Source of the DNA: Dyadobacter sp. LHD-138
GTDB taxonomy: Bacteria > Bacteroidota > Bacteroidia > Cytophagales > Spirosomataceae
Assembly: GCF_030929615.1 (NCBI RefSeq)
Contig: NZ_JAVFVU010000027.1
Span: 62,001-126,000 of the forward strand
DNA length: 64,000 nucleotides
Direction: 5' to 3'
Shown piece after piece: positions 10,210 through 19,194 of the stretch. The stretch's first letter is position 1. Every line of letters begins with the position of its first letter. Both the position numbers and the translations under genes were made by a program. The notes under the pieces were generated by a model. That model saw nothing but the letters and a program-made list of their open reading frames with translations, was not told where the DNA came from and did not search any database.

Positions 10210-13200
10210 CTATTTGTTAAATACTAGCTTAATGGTCGTTCCACCAGTGGTAGAATCGGCTATTATTTGCACGCCCAGAAGAAGGCTGATTTCTTTCACC
10301 ATCACCAGTCCCAGACCGATACTAACAGGGATTTCTGCATTGGGTATTTTGTTTTGTGAACTTATCGCGTCGTTTAGCCAATCAATAATTTCGGGAGGAA
10401 TCCCAAAACCGGAATCTGCTATTATGATGGTGGCTCTATTTTCAGGTGACTCATTGGCCGACAGTTTGACCTTTTGTCCGAGAGTGTGTTTTACTGCGTT
10501 GTCCAGTAGGTTGTGAATCATTATTTCAAGCAAAGTTTGGTTGGTGTGGATCGTCAAAGGGGGCCCTGGAGCAACGGAAATTACTGTTTGATTTTCATGA
10601 GCCATTTCAAAAAAAAACTGTGCTTTTTTTTCAAGTAGCTGCTGGATAATAACTTGTTCGTGTTTGATGTGACCCTTTTTATTATACGTGGCTTTGATAA
10701 ACTTCAACAGGTCGTCGACCAGACCGTAAACTTTCTGTGTCGATTTACTAATGGCATTGCCAAGGTGAGCCGTCTCGGGATTTGGCAAAAACGGTTCCAT
10801 CTGCTTCAGAAAATGTGGGACGTGCTTGTTAAGATAACCCAGCGGAGAATGAACGTCGTGGTTGATTACGCCGATTATTCGCATTTGTAACTGAAGTTGT
10901 GTTTGTAGCGCCTCATCGGAAGTTCTCAGGTCATCAAGAACTTTCAATAAATTTGCGGTACGATCCTCGACTTTTTGGCTCAGCATCGCATTCTGAATGC
11001 GTAGATTGCGTACCCGCCATTTGGTTAATAACCAGAACATCGTCGCCAGGACGAATAGCGTAAGGAAGATAAACCACCAACTTAGAAACCATGGGCCACT
11101 TACCAGCAATATTAGCTTCTTCTCAACATAACGGTTCCCAAAACCAGAGGTTTTACGAACGATCATGGTGTAGGTTCCTGCTTCTTGGTTATAGATGTTG
11201 ATCTTTTGGTCCTTATCAACCCGGATCCAGCCTTTGGGCTCCGAGCTACTTTGCTGCATTGAATAATGAAAATCCAGATTGTCGGGTCGTCCGGTATACG
11301 GAGAAGCCAGATTAAACGCCACGTGCTTGAAATCATAACGTAACCGTAGTGTATCGTTCATGATTTGTGCCTGATCATCTATTGTTAGATTTTCAAGGAG
11401 AAAAGATGCACTTAAATCGGGGTAGGGGATCTGAGCGGGCTTAAACCAAACCAGGCCACGCATTGAAGGAAATGACAAATGCCCGTCATCCAGCTTTACG
11501 CCGCATGGTTGGCACCCGCCGTTGAACTCGTTGGTCATAAATCCGTCATCTTTTCCAAAATATCTGTAAAATACAAGTGATATTTTGCCCTTTCCGTAGG
11601 CGAGCATGTCTGCTTTCGACGCACGGAACAAGCCTTTGTTTGAAGATATCCAGAAATTATTTTGTTCGTCCTCAATAATGCAATGTGCATAGTTAAGATA
11701 ACCGTTTTTATCCAGAGGCATTTTAATAAGTTTATTATCGACAAGCAGGTATATTCCGTCTCCATAGGTTGTAACCCACAGCTCTCCTCCGCTTGTCGAG
11801 TAAATACTCCTGATTTGTTTTTTCGCCAGGGCTTTGATGGGACGCGCGATTCGTTTTATGCTATCATAGAGGACAAGGCCTTTGCTGCTTCCGATCCAGA
11901 TTCGGCCGGGTCTGTCCTGATAAAGAAATGTACAGGCTCCCTCGACTTTCAGCACCCAATCAGGTTTATCTGTATTAGCAGCCCTCGGTTTTAATCGGCT
12001 CACATTCCCATTTTCGAAGCCAATCCAAATTGCTCCATCCAGTCCCTGATATATGCGTTGCGGGTTTTTCGTAAATTTCCAAACAGACTTTTGTTTTGAG
12101 CCGTCTGATGTTAATTGAAGTAATCGATTTTGTTTTGATATCCAGAAATCACCGGCCTTGTCTTTAAGCATACTCCATCGAAGTGTTGACTCAGCGCTTC
12201 TAAAAATAATACCTTCTTGTTTAGAAGCTTGGTAGTTACCCAGTATAACGCCATCTGGAATGATAACCGAAGACTTTGAATAAGGCAGATGTGCGTAATA
12301 AACATTGTGGAAATCCGGTTGTTTAAAGTTCGTCAAAACTTGAAATATTTTTGGGCGGATCATTCTCAGACCTTCTGAAAAACTTCCCATGAATAGCGAT
12401 CGGTTACCTTCGTCATATAGCATGCGTGAAACCATACTTTGTTCTATATCAAAACCTTTGATCAGCAACTTCGTCTCTAAAACATTATCTTTTGCGTTGT
12501 AGGTTATATGATAGGTGTTTCCCGCCAGATACGCGAATGCCTGACCTTTGAACCTGTTTGTTATAACGCGAATGGATGTATGCTCTTTGCGATATCGGGG
12601 ATTTTGTTTAATGTCTCCTTCGAGCGGCATTGGAGCCAGGCCATGTTCCGAGACTTTTAGAAAGTCGGGGCCCTCGCTATTGAGGTGGTAAAACAATTCT
12701 GAACCGATAGCCATAAAGTTGTCGGCACAAATGAATTTCTTATGCTGCTGAATAAACTTCTTTCGCATATTCTGTTCGCCCGGGAAGGGATGAAAAGTCG
12801 GTTTTCCGGCAAAAAGGATTGTGCCCGTCAGTTTTCCGGTCTTAAAAAAGGATACATGATGCTCGGAATACAGATAGTATCTGTCTTTTTCTCCTGTGAT
12901 AAGCCGGTATTTGGGATAAATTCCTTCATTTGATACCGTGTCAATTTTTACGGATCCAGTTCGTTTGCTTTGGTTTGATGGAGTAATCGCTGCTAGTTCC
13001 AGGGCGCGTTCCGACTGATACAATGTATCTTTTTTAGCAGAACCATTTCTGATGACAACCAATTGCTTATGCTCATTTAAGGCGTAGAGCCCGCCAGTGA
13101 GAGCGTTAATCTTTAACCCCACGAACCGGTCACTTTCGATTGATAGTTGTGTCTTGTTAAATACCAGCATTTTCTGTCCATCGAATCGGGCCAATCCGCC

Positions 13201-13380
13201 TTGTGTGGCTATCCAGATAAATCCAATGTTGTCAAATGCGAGCCCAGTTATACTGTTTTGTGGCAGGCCATTTTCATCTGAAAATTGCTGGACAGAGAAA
13301 CCCGTAGTATCCGTTCGATAGCCGTATCCCGCGAGAGTACAGACGAGGCACAAAAATACTGATCGTAAAAATGTCTTCAT
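10210..13380 (-). CDS. Propeller/Y_Y_Y sensor histidine kinase
   Basis: A 1056-residue protein with a signal peptide, then a large periplasmic sensor built of two-component-regulator propeller repeats (GFIWIATQGGLARFDGQ, RIWIGSSKGLVLYD, ELWVTTYGDGIYLL, FWISSNKGLFRAS) and a Y_Y_Y domain. One membrane segment (about 764-785) and a coiled linker follow. The cytoplasmic kinase has phosphoacceptor H841 in INHDVHSPL, an N-box at about 955-964 (HNLLDNAVKHT), DSGFG at 989-993 and GLGLVMVKE near 1022. It differs from the Bacteroides hybrid systems in lacking a receiver and an AraC output, so it must signal to a separate regulator; the nearby LuxR-type regulators are the natural candidates (inference). 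The ligand is unknown. Confidence 0.93.
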   Translation of the reverse strand: MKTFLRSVFLCLVCTLAGYGYRTDTTGFSVQQFSDENGLPQNSITGLAFDNIGFIWIATQGGLARFDGQKMLVFNKTQLSIESDRFVGLKINALTGGLYALNEHKQLVVIRNGSAKKDTLYQSERALELAAITPSNQSKRTGSVKIDTVSNEGIYPKYRLITGEKDRYYLYSEHHVSFFKTGKLTGTILFAGKPTFHPFPGEQNMRKKFIQQHKKFICADNFMAIGSELFYHLNSEGPDFLKVSEHGLAPMPLEGDIKQNPRYRKEHTSIRVITNRFKGQAFAYLAGNTYHITYNAKDNVLETKLLIKGFDIEQSMVSRMLYDEGNRSLFMGSFSEGLRMIRPKIFQVLTNFKQPDFHNVYYAHLPYSKSSVIIPDGVILGNYQASKQEGIIFRSAESTLRWSMLKDKAGDFWISKQNRLLQLTSDGSKQKSVWKFTKNPQRIYQGLDGAIWIGFENGNVSRLKPRAANTDKPDWVLKVEGACTFLYQDRPGRIWIGSSKGLVLYDSIKRIARPIKALAKKQIRSIYSTSGGELWVTTYGDGIYLLVDNKLIKMPLDKNGYLNYAHCIIEDEQNNFWISSNKGLFRASKADMLAYGKGKISLVFYRYFGKDDGFMTNEFNGGCQPCGVKLDDGHLSFPSMRGLVWFKPAQIPYPDLSASFLLENLTIDDQAQIMNDTLRLRYDFKHVAFNLASPYTGRPDNLDFHYSMQQSSSEPKGWIRVDKDQKINIYNQEAGTYTMIVRKTSGFGNRYVEKKLILLVSGPWFLSWWFIFLTLFVLATMFWLLTKWRVRNLRIQNAMLSQKVEDRTANLLKVLDDLRTSDEALQTQLQLQMRIIGVINHDVHSPLGYLNKHVPHFLKQMEPFLPNPETAHLGNAISKSTQKVYGLVDDLLKFIKATYNKKGHIKHEQVIIQQLLEKKAQFFFEMAHENQTVISVAPGPPLTIHTNQTLLEIMIHNLLDNAVKHTLGQKVKLSANESPENRATIIIADSGFGIPPEIIDWLNDAISSQNKIPNAEIPVSIGLGLVMVKEISLLLGVQIIADSTTGGTTIKLVFNK

Positions 13381-13533
13381 TCAGTTAAACCCGAAATAAA
13401 GTTTCGTTACTCTTAAACCGATCGGGCAATACGATTTGTAGAAATATATAAGATTTAACTTGGAGATGCAAAAAGCATTTCAACTCGTATACCGAACACA
13501 ATTGAGGTGGATGGTGATTAACGAGGCTAAATT

Positions 13534-13944
13534 TTAAGAAGTGGGTCGGACAATCCATTCAAACACTTCTTCGTTGAGGTACCGTTTGCCTTTTAGGATG
13601 CACTGAAGGCAGTCTAATAATTCAATTGAACTTTCCCTTTTAGCAAGAAAGCCCCTTGCGCCAATCTTGAGAAGGGGTATGGCCATGTGAATCTCATCAT
13701 ATAATACAACAATGTAGGCAGATGGCATCGATTCTTTGATTGCCTCTAGGGTTTTCAACTCTCCAACTTTAAAGAAGCTGTTTACACCTAGAATTAGTAA
13801 ATCCGGTTTTAGCTCAACTCTGTTTTCGTCAAATGCGTTTAGACTAACAGACCTAATTACTTGGGCTTTCGGAAAGAATTCATATAAAAATTGGGTCAGT
13901 CCGCTAAGGAAGACCGGGTGGGAGTCAATAATCGCTACAACCAT
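13534..13944 (-). CDS. Stand-alone pseudo-receiver protein
   Basis: A 136-residue protein corresponding only to the receiver part of the regulator at 8902; it stops (WIVRPTS) where the linker to the HTH would begin, and no HTH can be found downstream in other frames. The start MVVAIIDSHPVFLSG aligns with the canonical receiver start. The phosphoacceptor position carries G53 (DLLILGVN) in place of Asp, while K102 (FLAKRES) is kept. It lies upstream of and codirectional with the intact kinase (about 150 bases apart), so they may be cotranscribed. A phosphorylation-independent partner or decoy role is possible; a truncated relic of a full regulator is equally possible. Confidence 0.7.
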   Translation of the reverse strand: MVVAIIDSHPVFLSGLTQFLYEFFPKAQVIRSVSLNAFDENRVELKPDLLILGVNSFFKVGELKTLEAIKESMPSAYIVVLYDEIHMAIPLLKIGARGFLAKRESSIELLDCLQCILKGKRYLNEEVFEWIVRPTS

Positions 13945-14160
13945 TGGCTTGACCGGTTATTCGTAAATAGAAGTTTGAAAAGTATCTCCCGAATCGTATG
14001 CAGCTTTTGCATTTAATGTCTGTTGAATAGCTCCGCCAAGCTAATTTCGGAATTCAGTTCAGTCTCATCACCGTTGATGAGTCATAGGGGGTAAAGGTAA
14101 TTTGATTTTCGGCAACGTTTTGTCATAATTACAATGACTTCGTTCACAAATTTTGTGTAA

Positions 14161-14178
14161 CTGTCGCAAAATTGCTAC
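14161..14178 (+). promoter_or_regulatory. Candidate operator CTGTCGCAAAATTGCTAC
   Basis: It sits 55 bases before the regulator start at 14234, close enough to overlap the promoter. It is nearly identical to 8665-8682 and related to elements at 1821, 3739 and 35851. Autoregulation by a LuxR-type regulator would be typical, but binding is not shown by sequence alone. Confidence 0.5.
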
Positions 14179-14233
14179 ACGAATATCTGACTGCTTTGCC
14201 ATAGTATTGTCAAATCAATTAACGGAGGCAAGT

Positions 14234-14884
14234 ATGAAGCGAATTTTAGTAGTTGAAGATCACCCGATCATGAGCGCCGGAACTTGTCAGATGATCAGAA
14301 ATTACCTGACTGACGCAGTTCTTACAGAAGTGGATACATTCTGGAAAGCATTGCAGGCGACCAATACCGAGCAATATGATTTGGTGATTATGGATATTGC
14401 TATACCTGGCGGAAATTCGGTGCAGATGGTAGAGAAATTTCGGACCGTACATCCCACTCTACGGTTGCTGATGTTTTCTGGTTATGAAGAAAGTATTTAT
14501 GCGCTGCCATATGTGAAAGCTGGAGCGAGTGGTTTCGTGTCCAAAAGGGCATCGGAAACAGAATTTCGGCAAGCGATTGAAACTGTGCTATTAAGAGACC
14601 GGATTTATCTGAGCGAAGATATCCGCGATTTGACATTGAGTACATACATTAAGCCTCATAAAGTTCAGAGCCTTTCTTCAAATGAGCTGGAATTGTTATC
14701 GATACGAGAGAGAGAAATTTTACAATTGTTTTACGCTAGAAAAGGTGTTACTGAAATAGCGGCACATCTGAATCTCTCCACATCGACAGTGAATACGCAT
14801 CGTGTACGCATTTTCAATAAAATGGGTGTGGATAATATTTTTGACCTCATGCAAAAATATGAGCAGTTGTACCCGAGAAGTTAG
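14234..14884 (+). CDS. LuxR/NarL-family response regulator
   Basis: A 216-residue regulator starting at MKRILVVEDH, preceded by a clear GGAGG ribosome-binding site at 14224-14228. It is a near twin of the protein at 2092: E8-D9 acidic pair, D54 in VIMDIAIPGG, K104 in VSKRAS, and an identical TEIAAHLNLSTSTVNTHRV recognition region. The shared HTH implies that both bind the same DNA sites; differences are concentrated in the receiver surface and the linker, which could separate their kinase inputs (inference). It is the canonical regulator closest to the intact sensor kinase at 10210 and is transcribed away from it. Confidence 0.93.
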   Translation: MKRILVVEDHPIMSAGTCQMIRNYLTDAVLTEVDTFWKALQATNTEQYDLVIMDIAIPGGNSVQMVEKFRTVHPTLRLLMFSGYEESIYALPYVKAGASGFVSKRASETEFRQAIETVLLRDRIYLSEDIRDLTLSTYIKPHKVQSLSSNELELLSIREREILQLFYARKGVTEIAAHLNLSTSTVNTHRVRIFNKMGVDNIFDLMQKYEQLYPRS

Positions 14885-14949
14885 TTATTCTATGTTTAAT
14901 ACCTTGGGCTGTTTTTATCCGAAGCTGTAGTTGCTGCGACATCTTGTAC

Positions 14950-15025
14950 GAATGTTTAAAGGTAAGAGTGATTGTTACTGATTAATCCAAAAATTATGTA
15001 AGTCTGATCGATAATTATATAATAA
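14950..15025 (+). repeat. Dispersed repeat, copy 1 (second copy 19079-19152)
   Basis: The core at 14982-15025 matches 19109-19152 at 40 of 44 bases (both contain ATGTAAGTCTGATC), and weaker similarity extends left to GAAT-TTTAAAGG. Copy 1 touches the left end of the IS982-type element; copy 2 lies 13 bases outside another IS982 end. Its nature is unknown. Confidence 0.6.
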
Positions 15026-15647
15026 CCAGTTGAGTGAAACAGGACAGGTACAAAAAAGAAGAATGTGCACTGGGTTAATGAGTTGAAATTTAGTGTGTTA
15101 AAATTGACAAGCAAACCCCAATATGCATTTCAAAAATTACCGTAAAATTCTTGAAACACTTGAGTCTTTGAATATTGCTTTAATTGAATACAAAGTTAGA
15201 GTACATGCAGTATGTACAATATCAGGCGTTTTAGCTCGATTAATATTACCAAAGCCAACGTTTATGATATAGCATATTTAAAAGACGTTAAATCTCAACT
15301 GTCTAATGTACGACTACTTGCGGATCGCGGATGCATATCAACTCAACAGCAATTGGACCTATTTCAATCAGTTAATATCCTCCTGGAAACACCAATGAGC
15401 AGTAACCAAAAGAAATGTAAAAATCAGACATATGTCTTCAGAAGAACCAGAAAAAGAATAGAAACGCTTTTTCCAATTGCGTGATCAGTTTATGATCGGG
15501 AGAAATTACACCAAAAGTTTTGATGGTTTTAAACAAGAATTCTTGCAAGAACTACTGCTTTAACCTCGATTCAATATATTAACAATTATGTGCTAACAGA
15601 AGCGCAAATTACATCAAAGTTCAAATCACGTAGTTTCACCCAACGGG
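15026..15647 (+). mobile_element. Shrunken, inactive IS982-family element with terminal inverted repeats
   Basis: The left end CCAGTTGAGTGAAAC (15026-15040) and the right end GTTTCACCCAACGGG (15633-15647) are inverted repeats matching at 13 of 15 bases. Inside, frame-broken pieces of an IS982 transposase can be read: YKVRVHAVC, then in another frame INITKANVYDIAYLKDVK, LLADRGCISTQQQLDLF and RRTRKRIETLFP, then CDQFMIGRNYTKSFDGF in a further frame. At 622 bases it is well short of the usual size of about 1 kb, and the N-terminal half of the transposase is largely missing. It interrupts the space between the regulator at 14234 and the surface protein at 15707. Confidence 0.8.
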
Positions 15648-15706
15648 ATATTTTCATTCATTTATCTTGACAAATAGTAATTGTGTAACAACCAAATTTA
15701 TTTTTT

Positions 15707-18580
15707 ATGAAACAGATTATACCTTTTGTTTTTTGGATTCTGACATGGTGCCTCTGGGAGGTAAATACAGTGAATGCCAGTGAGGCCAATTTATTCATGG
15801 CTAATATTTCTAACGAAGAATATAAATCGAATGTGTTTGTGGACATTAATGTAAACAAATATTCTTTGAATGAAGGAGTATTGGATCATAACACTTTTCA
15901 TTTATTCTCGCACGGTCGATCGGGACAACTGTCCATAAATGGACATTGGCTAGATGCTGAACAAATTGCAAAATTTCTAAAGCAACGAATTACTAATTAC
16001 TCTCATTTAAATGTTTATGGTTGTGAATTTGGGAAAGGAGAAAAAGGGGAAAACGCTGTGAGATATCTTGAAGACGCCTTGGGACTTAGTGTTTCGGCAT
16101 CAGCTGATATTACAGGTAAGGACGGAGATTGGAAACTAGAAATTGGGGAGCCTGTCGCTGTTATGGGAATGGAAAGTTATGCATTCAATTTGCAGTGTAT
16201 TTCACCCTCGGCAACTAACCCTGACTCAGATGGGGATGGCGTCCCCGATGTTATTGACGCAGATATCGACAACGACGGGATCTCTAATTTACTTGAATGT
16301 GGCCCGGAAACTGGAAGTTGGGTCAGTTCATCAGGGGCTAGTGCCGCATGGACCGGTGGTACATCTTCCACGGTGTCGATATCCGGAAACGGAACAGCGA
16401 CTGGATCTATTACAGCTGGTTTGACGACTTATAACACTACATCCGCTGCCACCGCTACCAACAGTGTTGGAATACCTTCCTCAACTTTCACTGCCAGAAC
16501 GAGGGCGGGTACTAATAGTGGGAGTGGTACGATTACTTACACCTTTTCTCCTGCTGTACCCGCGAGGGAAATATTGATCTATTTAGTTGATGTGGACAGA
16601 CGGAATGCTGCGGGAACACCCGTAACCGGTACTTTTTCTGTGGTAGCTGCTGCCGGCAGTAGCGCATCCAGGGCCAGTTTCTATCAGTATTATACTAACG
16701 GTTCTACCGCAAACGGGTTTTTTAACAGGTCGACGGGAGCTTTAACTTTCCCGACGGTTACGAGCAATGCGCCCTCGGCGGATGCCACCGCCTCTATTAT
16801 CTTCAAAGGGGTATCTAATGATTTGGTGAGCACGGTAACTGTTTCTTTTACCGGAGCGGGTACGTCAGGGGCGGGAATTGCGGACGCCATATCAGTTTGG
16901 CTTGCAAGTACGCAACCATGCGCTGTTGACACTGATGGAGATAATATCCCTAATAAATTGGACTTAGATAGTGACAATGATGGCATACCGGATGCATATG
17001 AGTCTGGTTGTACATCTTTATCTACAACATTAACCAATTGTCGGTTAGATTTAAATCCATCAATTTTGGACGATAATGGTTGCCCCACAGGTGTAACGAC
17101 GGTAGTTTGTTCTGCACCGGCGGACACAGATTCAGATGGAGTTCCGGACTATTTGGATACAGATAGCGATGGTGATGGTTGCTCAGATGCAAAGGAAGCG
17201 GGAACGAAAAATTTTATTGTAAATGACAATACAACCAATACTTATGGAGCTCCGGCAGCCACACCTGATGGCTTGACTAATGCTGGATGCTTCGTGCCAG
17301 TAAATAATAATTTTTTGGTAGCCACTGTTAGTTATGCCTGTATTCCCCCTGCTGCAAACAACAATAGTAGCACCGGCAATACGCCAGGCGCAAATGTTAC
17401 ACAGAATATCCTGGCCAATGACCTACTCTCAGACGGTACGAGCCCAGCTACACCGGCCAACACTTCTGTTCTGCTGACCACGACCGGATTGCCGGCCGGT
17501 AGCTCTGTCTCGGGTAACACGCTGACCGTGCCTGGGCAAGGTGTATGGACCTATGACCCTGCCACAGGTAATCTGACCTTCGATCCGAATCCTGGTTTTA
17601 CCAGCGATCCAACGGCTTGTACTTATACTTTGACCGAAACCAGTACGGGACTTACCGACAATGCGACCGCTGCTGTTGGGTATAATCAGGTAGCCCCGGC
17701 AGCAAACAACGATAGCAGCACAAACAATACGCCGGGGACAAATGTTACACAGAATATCCTGACCAACGATTTGCTTTCCGATGGAAGCCCGGCGACGCCG
17801 GCCAACACTTCTGTTCTGCTGACCACGACCGGATTGCCGGCCGGCAGCTCTGTTTCGGGTAACACGCTGACCGTGCCTGGGCAAGGTGTATGGACCTATG
17901 ACCCTGCCACTAGTGATCTGACCTTCGATCCGAATCCTGGTTTCACTAGCGATCCAACGGCAATTACTTATACGTTGACCGAAACCGGTACGGGATTGAC
18001 TGACAATGCCACCGCGGTTGTTGGGTATAATCCGGCCCTTCCGGTGCGATTGGTATCATTTCAGGCCATGTCACAGGAAAATGATGTCTTGCTTACATGG
18101 AAAGCGGCCGATCAGGTAAGCTTCGACCGCTATGAGATTGAACGTTCGCTCAATGGAAAGCAGTTCGCCTACGTGGGTACCGAGGAGTCCAACGAACTTA
18201 AAGCCGGCAACTACCAGTTCATTGACAGAAATGCAGCTATGCTGGCAGGTACACGCTACTACCGGTTAAAAATGATCGATACTGACGGCACTTATGCTTA
18301 CAGCAGCATGCGGTCGGTGCGCTTCGAGAATGTGCCGACTATAGTTGCGTGGCCAACCGTACTGGCAGCAGGAGAAACTATAAATCTATCTCTTCCTGAA
18401 AGTCAGAGCTCTTTCAAAATAAAAATGCATAGCCTATCTGGAAATGAGGTTTTTGAAACAAATTCCAAGTTGAAAAGTATTCAACTACCAACAAAAGGAC
18501 TTGCTACGGGTCTGTATTTAGTAAATGTGACATCGTCTGATGGTTGGAATAAAACAATCAAAATAGCAGTTGTCAAATAA
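15707..18580 (+). CDS. T9SS-exported surface protein with DUF4347 head and calcium-type repeats
   Basis: A 957-residue secreted protein. After a signal peptide (ending near NAS) comes a DUF4347 domain (HLFSHGRSGQLSINGHWLDAEQI, NVYGCEFGKGEKG, SASADITGKDGDW). Next are thrombospondin type-3-like, Asp-rich repeats (DSDGDGVPDVIDADIDNDGI and similar), a Ser/Thr-rich region, two tandem near-identical Ig/cadherin-like repeats of about 110 residues, then the LPVRLVSFQA linker and a C-terminal sorting tail ending GLYLVNVTSSDGWNKTIKIAVVK, typical of T9SS type A cargo. It should be exported and anchored or released at the cell surface; adhesion is likely from the architecture but is inference. A terminator follows at 18661. 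Confidence 0.88.
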   Translation: MKQIIPFVFWILTWCLWEVNTVNASEANLFMANISNEEYKSNVFVDINVNKYSLNEGVLDHNTFHLFSHGRSGQLSINGHWLDAEQIAKFLKQRITNYSHLNVYGCEFGKGEKGENAVRYLEDALGLSVSASADITGKDGDWKLEIGEPVAVMGMESYAFNLQCISPSATNPDSDGDGVPDVIDADIDNDGISNLLECGPETGSWVSSSGASAAWTGGTSSTVSISGNGTATGSITAGLTTYNTTSAATATNSVGIPSSTFTARTRAGTNSGSGTITYTFSPAVPAREILIYLVDVDRRNAAGTPVTGTFSVVAAAGSSASRASFYQYYTNGSTANGFFNRSTGALTFPTVTSNAPSADATASIIFKGVSNDLVSTVTVSFTGAGTSGAGIADAISVWLASTQPCAVDTDGDNIPNKLDLDSDNDGIPDAYESGCTSLSTTLTNCRLDLNPSILDDNGCPTGVTTVVCSAPADTDSDGVPDYLDTDSDGDGCSDAKEAGTKNFIVNDNTTNTYGAPAATPDGLTNAGCFVPVNNNFLVATVSYACIPPAANNNSSTGNTPGANVTQNILANDLLSDGTSPATPANTSVLLTTTGLPAGSSVSGNTLTVPGQGVWTYDPATGNLTFDPNPGFTSDPTACTYTLTETSTGLTDNATAAVGYNQVAPAANNDSSTNNTPGTNVTQNILTNDLLSDGSPATPANTSVLLTTTGLPAGSSVSGNTLTVPGQGVWTYDPATSDLTFDPNPGFTSDPTAITYTLTETGTGLTDNATAVVGYNPALPVRLVSFQAMSQENDVLLTWKAADQVSFDRYEIERSLNGKQFAYVGTEESNELKAGNYQFIDRNAAMLAGTRYYRLKMIDTDGTYAYSSMRSVRFENVPTIVAWPTVLAAGETINLSLPESQSSFKIKMHSLSGNEVFETNSKLKSIQLPTKGLATGLYLVNVTSSDGWNKTIKIAVVK
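17354..18031 (+). repeat. Two tandem direct repeats of about 333 bases within the surface-protein gene
   Basis: Unit 1 (about 17354-17686) and unit 2 (about 17702-18031) are nearly identical over long stretches, including the block encoding NTSVLLTTTGLPAGSSVSGN. Unit 1 has one extra codon (DGTSPATP against DGSPATP). They encode Ig/cadherin-like repeats, and the homogeneity suggests recent duplication or gene conversion. Confidence 0.85.
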
Positions 18581-18660
18581 TCAAAACAAATGCGAGACTG
18601 TTTTGATGTTGAGCTTAAATTAAGAGTTCATTTGTTTGATAAATAGCAAGTTACAAAAGT

Positions 18661-18710
18661 AAAGCCGCCGAATATGTTAGAAACTGGCATAATTCGGCGG
18701 TTTTGTTTCT
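18661..18710 (+). terminator. Rho-independent terminator after the surface-protein gene
   Basis: GCCGCCGAATAT pairs with ATAATTCGGCGG across a loop of about 15 bases and is followed by TTTTGTTT, 80 bases after the stop codon at 18580. Confidence 0.75.
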
Positions 18711-18831
18711 CTTAGAGTTCCCAAAATCAATCTTGTATTGAGGAAAGTCTTCAGAAGTCTGGCATTCATTCAAGTATAATACTCTCCAATAACTGGACAG
18801 CTGTTAAAATTTCTAACTTAGTGGTTGACTA

Positions 18832-18912
18832 TGAAAAAAGAACGCAGAAAATTTAGTCTGAGCTTTAAGGCAAAAGTGGCCATAGAGGCTCTCAAAGAGG
18901 AATCATTTGAAA
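18832..18912 (+). pseudogene. IS3-family orfA fragment
   Basis: The reading frame MKKERRKFSLSFKAKVAIEALKE matches the N-terminus of IS3-family transposase orfA proteins. After about 23 codons the match ends, where the sequence becomes the 5' part of an IS982 element on the other strand, so the IS3 copy was cut by that insertion. A Shine-Dalgarno-free upstream region (TGGACAGCTG) may be the remains of the left end. Confidence 0.7.
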
Positions 18913-19066
18913 AAGCAAAATTTCGCTGTCTATAGACATATATTTAGCTATCAAATTTAATGCCAATACTTTTAAATCAATCACTTTGTGCTTTCTTCCA
19001 ACTTTGTGTTCAATTTAACCAATGTGCATTCTTCTTTTTTGTATTTATTCTATTTCACCCAACGGG
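18893..19066 (-). mobile_element. Truncated IS982-family element, 5' end only
   Basis: On the minus strand the element begins with CCCGTTGGGTGAAATA (19066-19051), the same terminal repeat as at 15026 and 55363. Next comes the N-terminal coding part of an IS982 transposase, readable as VIDLKVLALNLIAKYMSID followed by SEILLF. Then it stops at the IS3 fragment. Only about 175 bases remain. With the IS3 remnant it marks the left border of the copper-resistance genes. Confidence 0.75.
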
Positions 19067-19078
19067 TTTACTTAATAA

Positions 19079-19152
19079 GAATTTAAAGGGATGTGCGGTC
19101 AATGCTAATCAATCCAAAAAATATGTAAGTCTGATCCATAATTATACAATAA
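19079..19152 (+). repeat. Dispersed repeat, copy 2 (first copy 14950-15025)
   Basis: It contains ATGTAAGTCTGATCCATAAT in the same orientation as copy 1. It sits between the IS982 end and the first gene of the copper cluster, about 45 bases before the start at 19195, so it may contribute promoter sequence. Confidence 0.6.
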
Positions 19153-19194
19153 AATACAATATTGTTTTGTCAATTTTAGATTTTTAATGTTCTC

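Noticed and set aside
16205..17200. Regular Asp-rich DNA repeats considered as a possible CRISPR-like array
   Set aside because: The repeats are in frame and encode thrombospondin type-3-like calcium motifs; there are no conserved spaced direct repeats.
18960..19187. 75-codon hydrophobic plus-strand frame
   Set aside because: It is antisense to the IS982 remnant; the minus strand gives the real transposase match.
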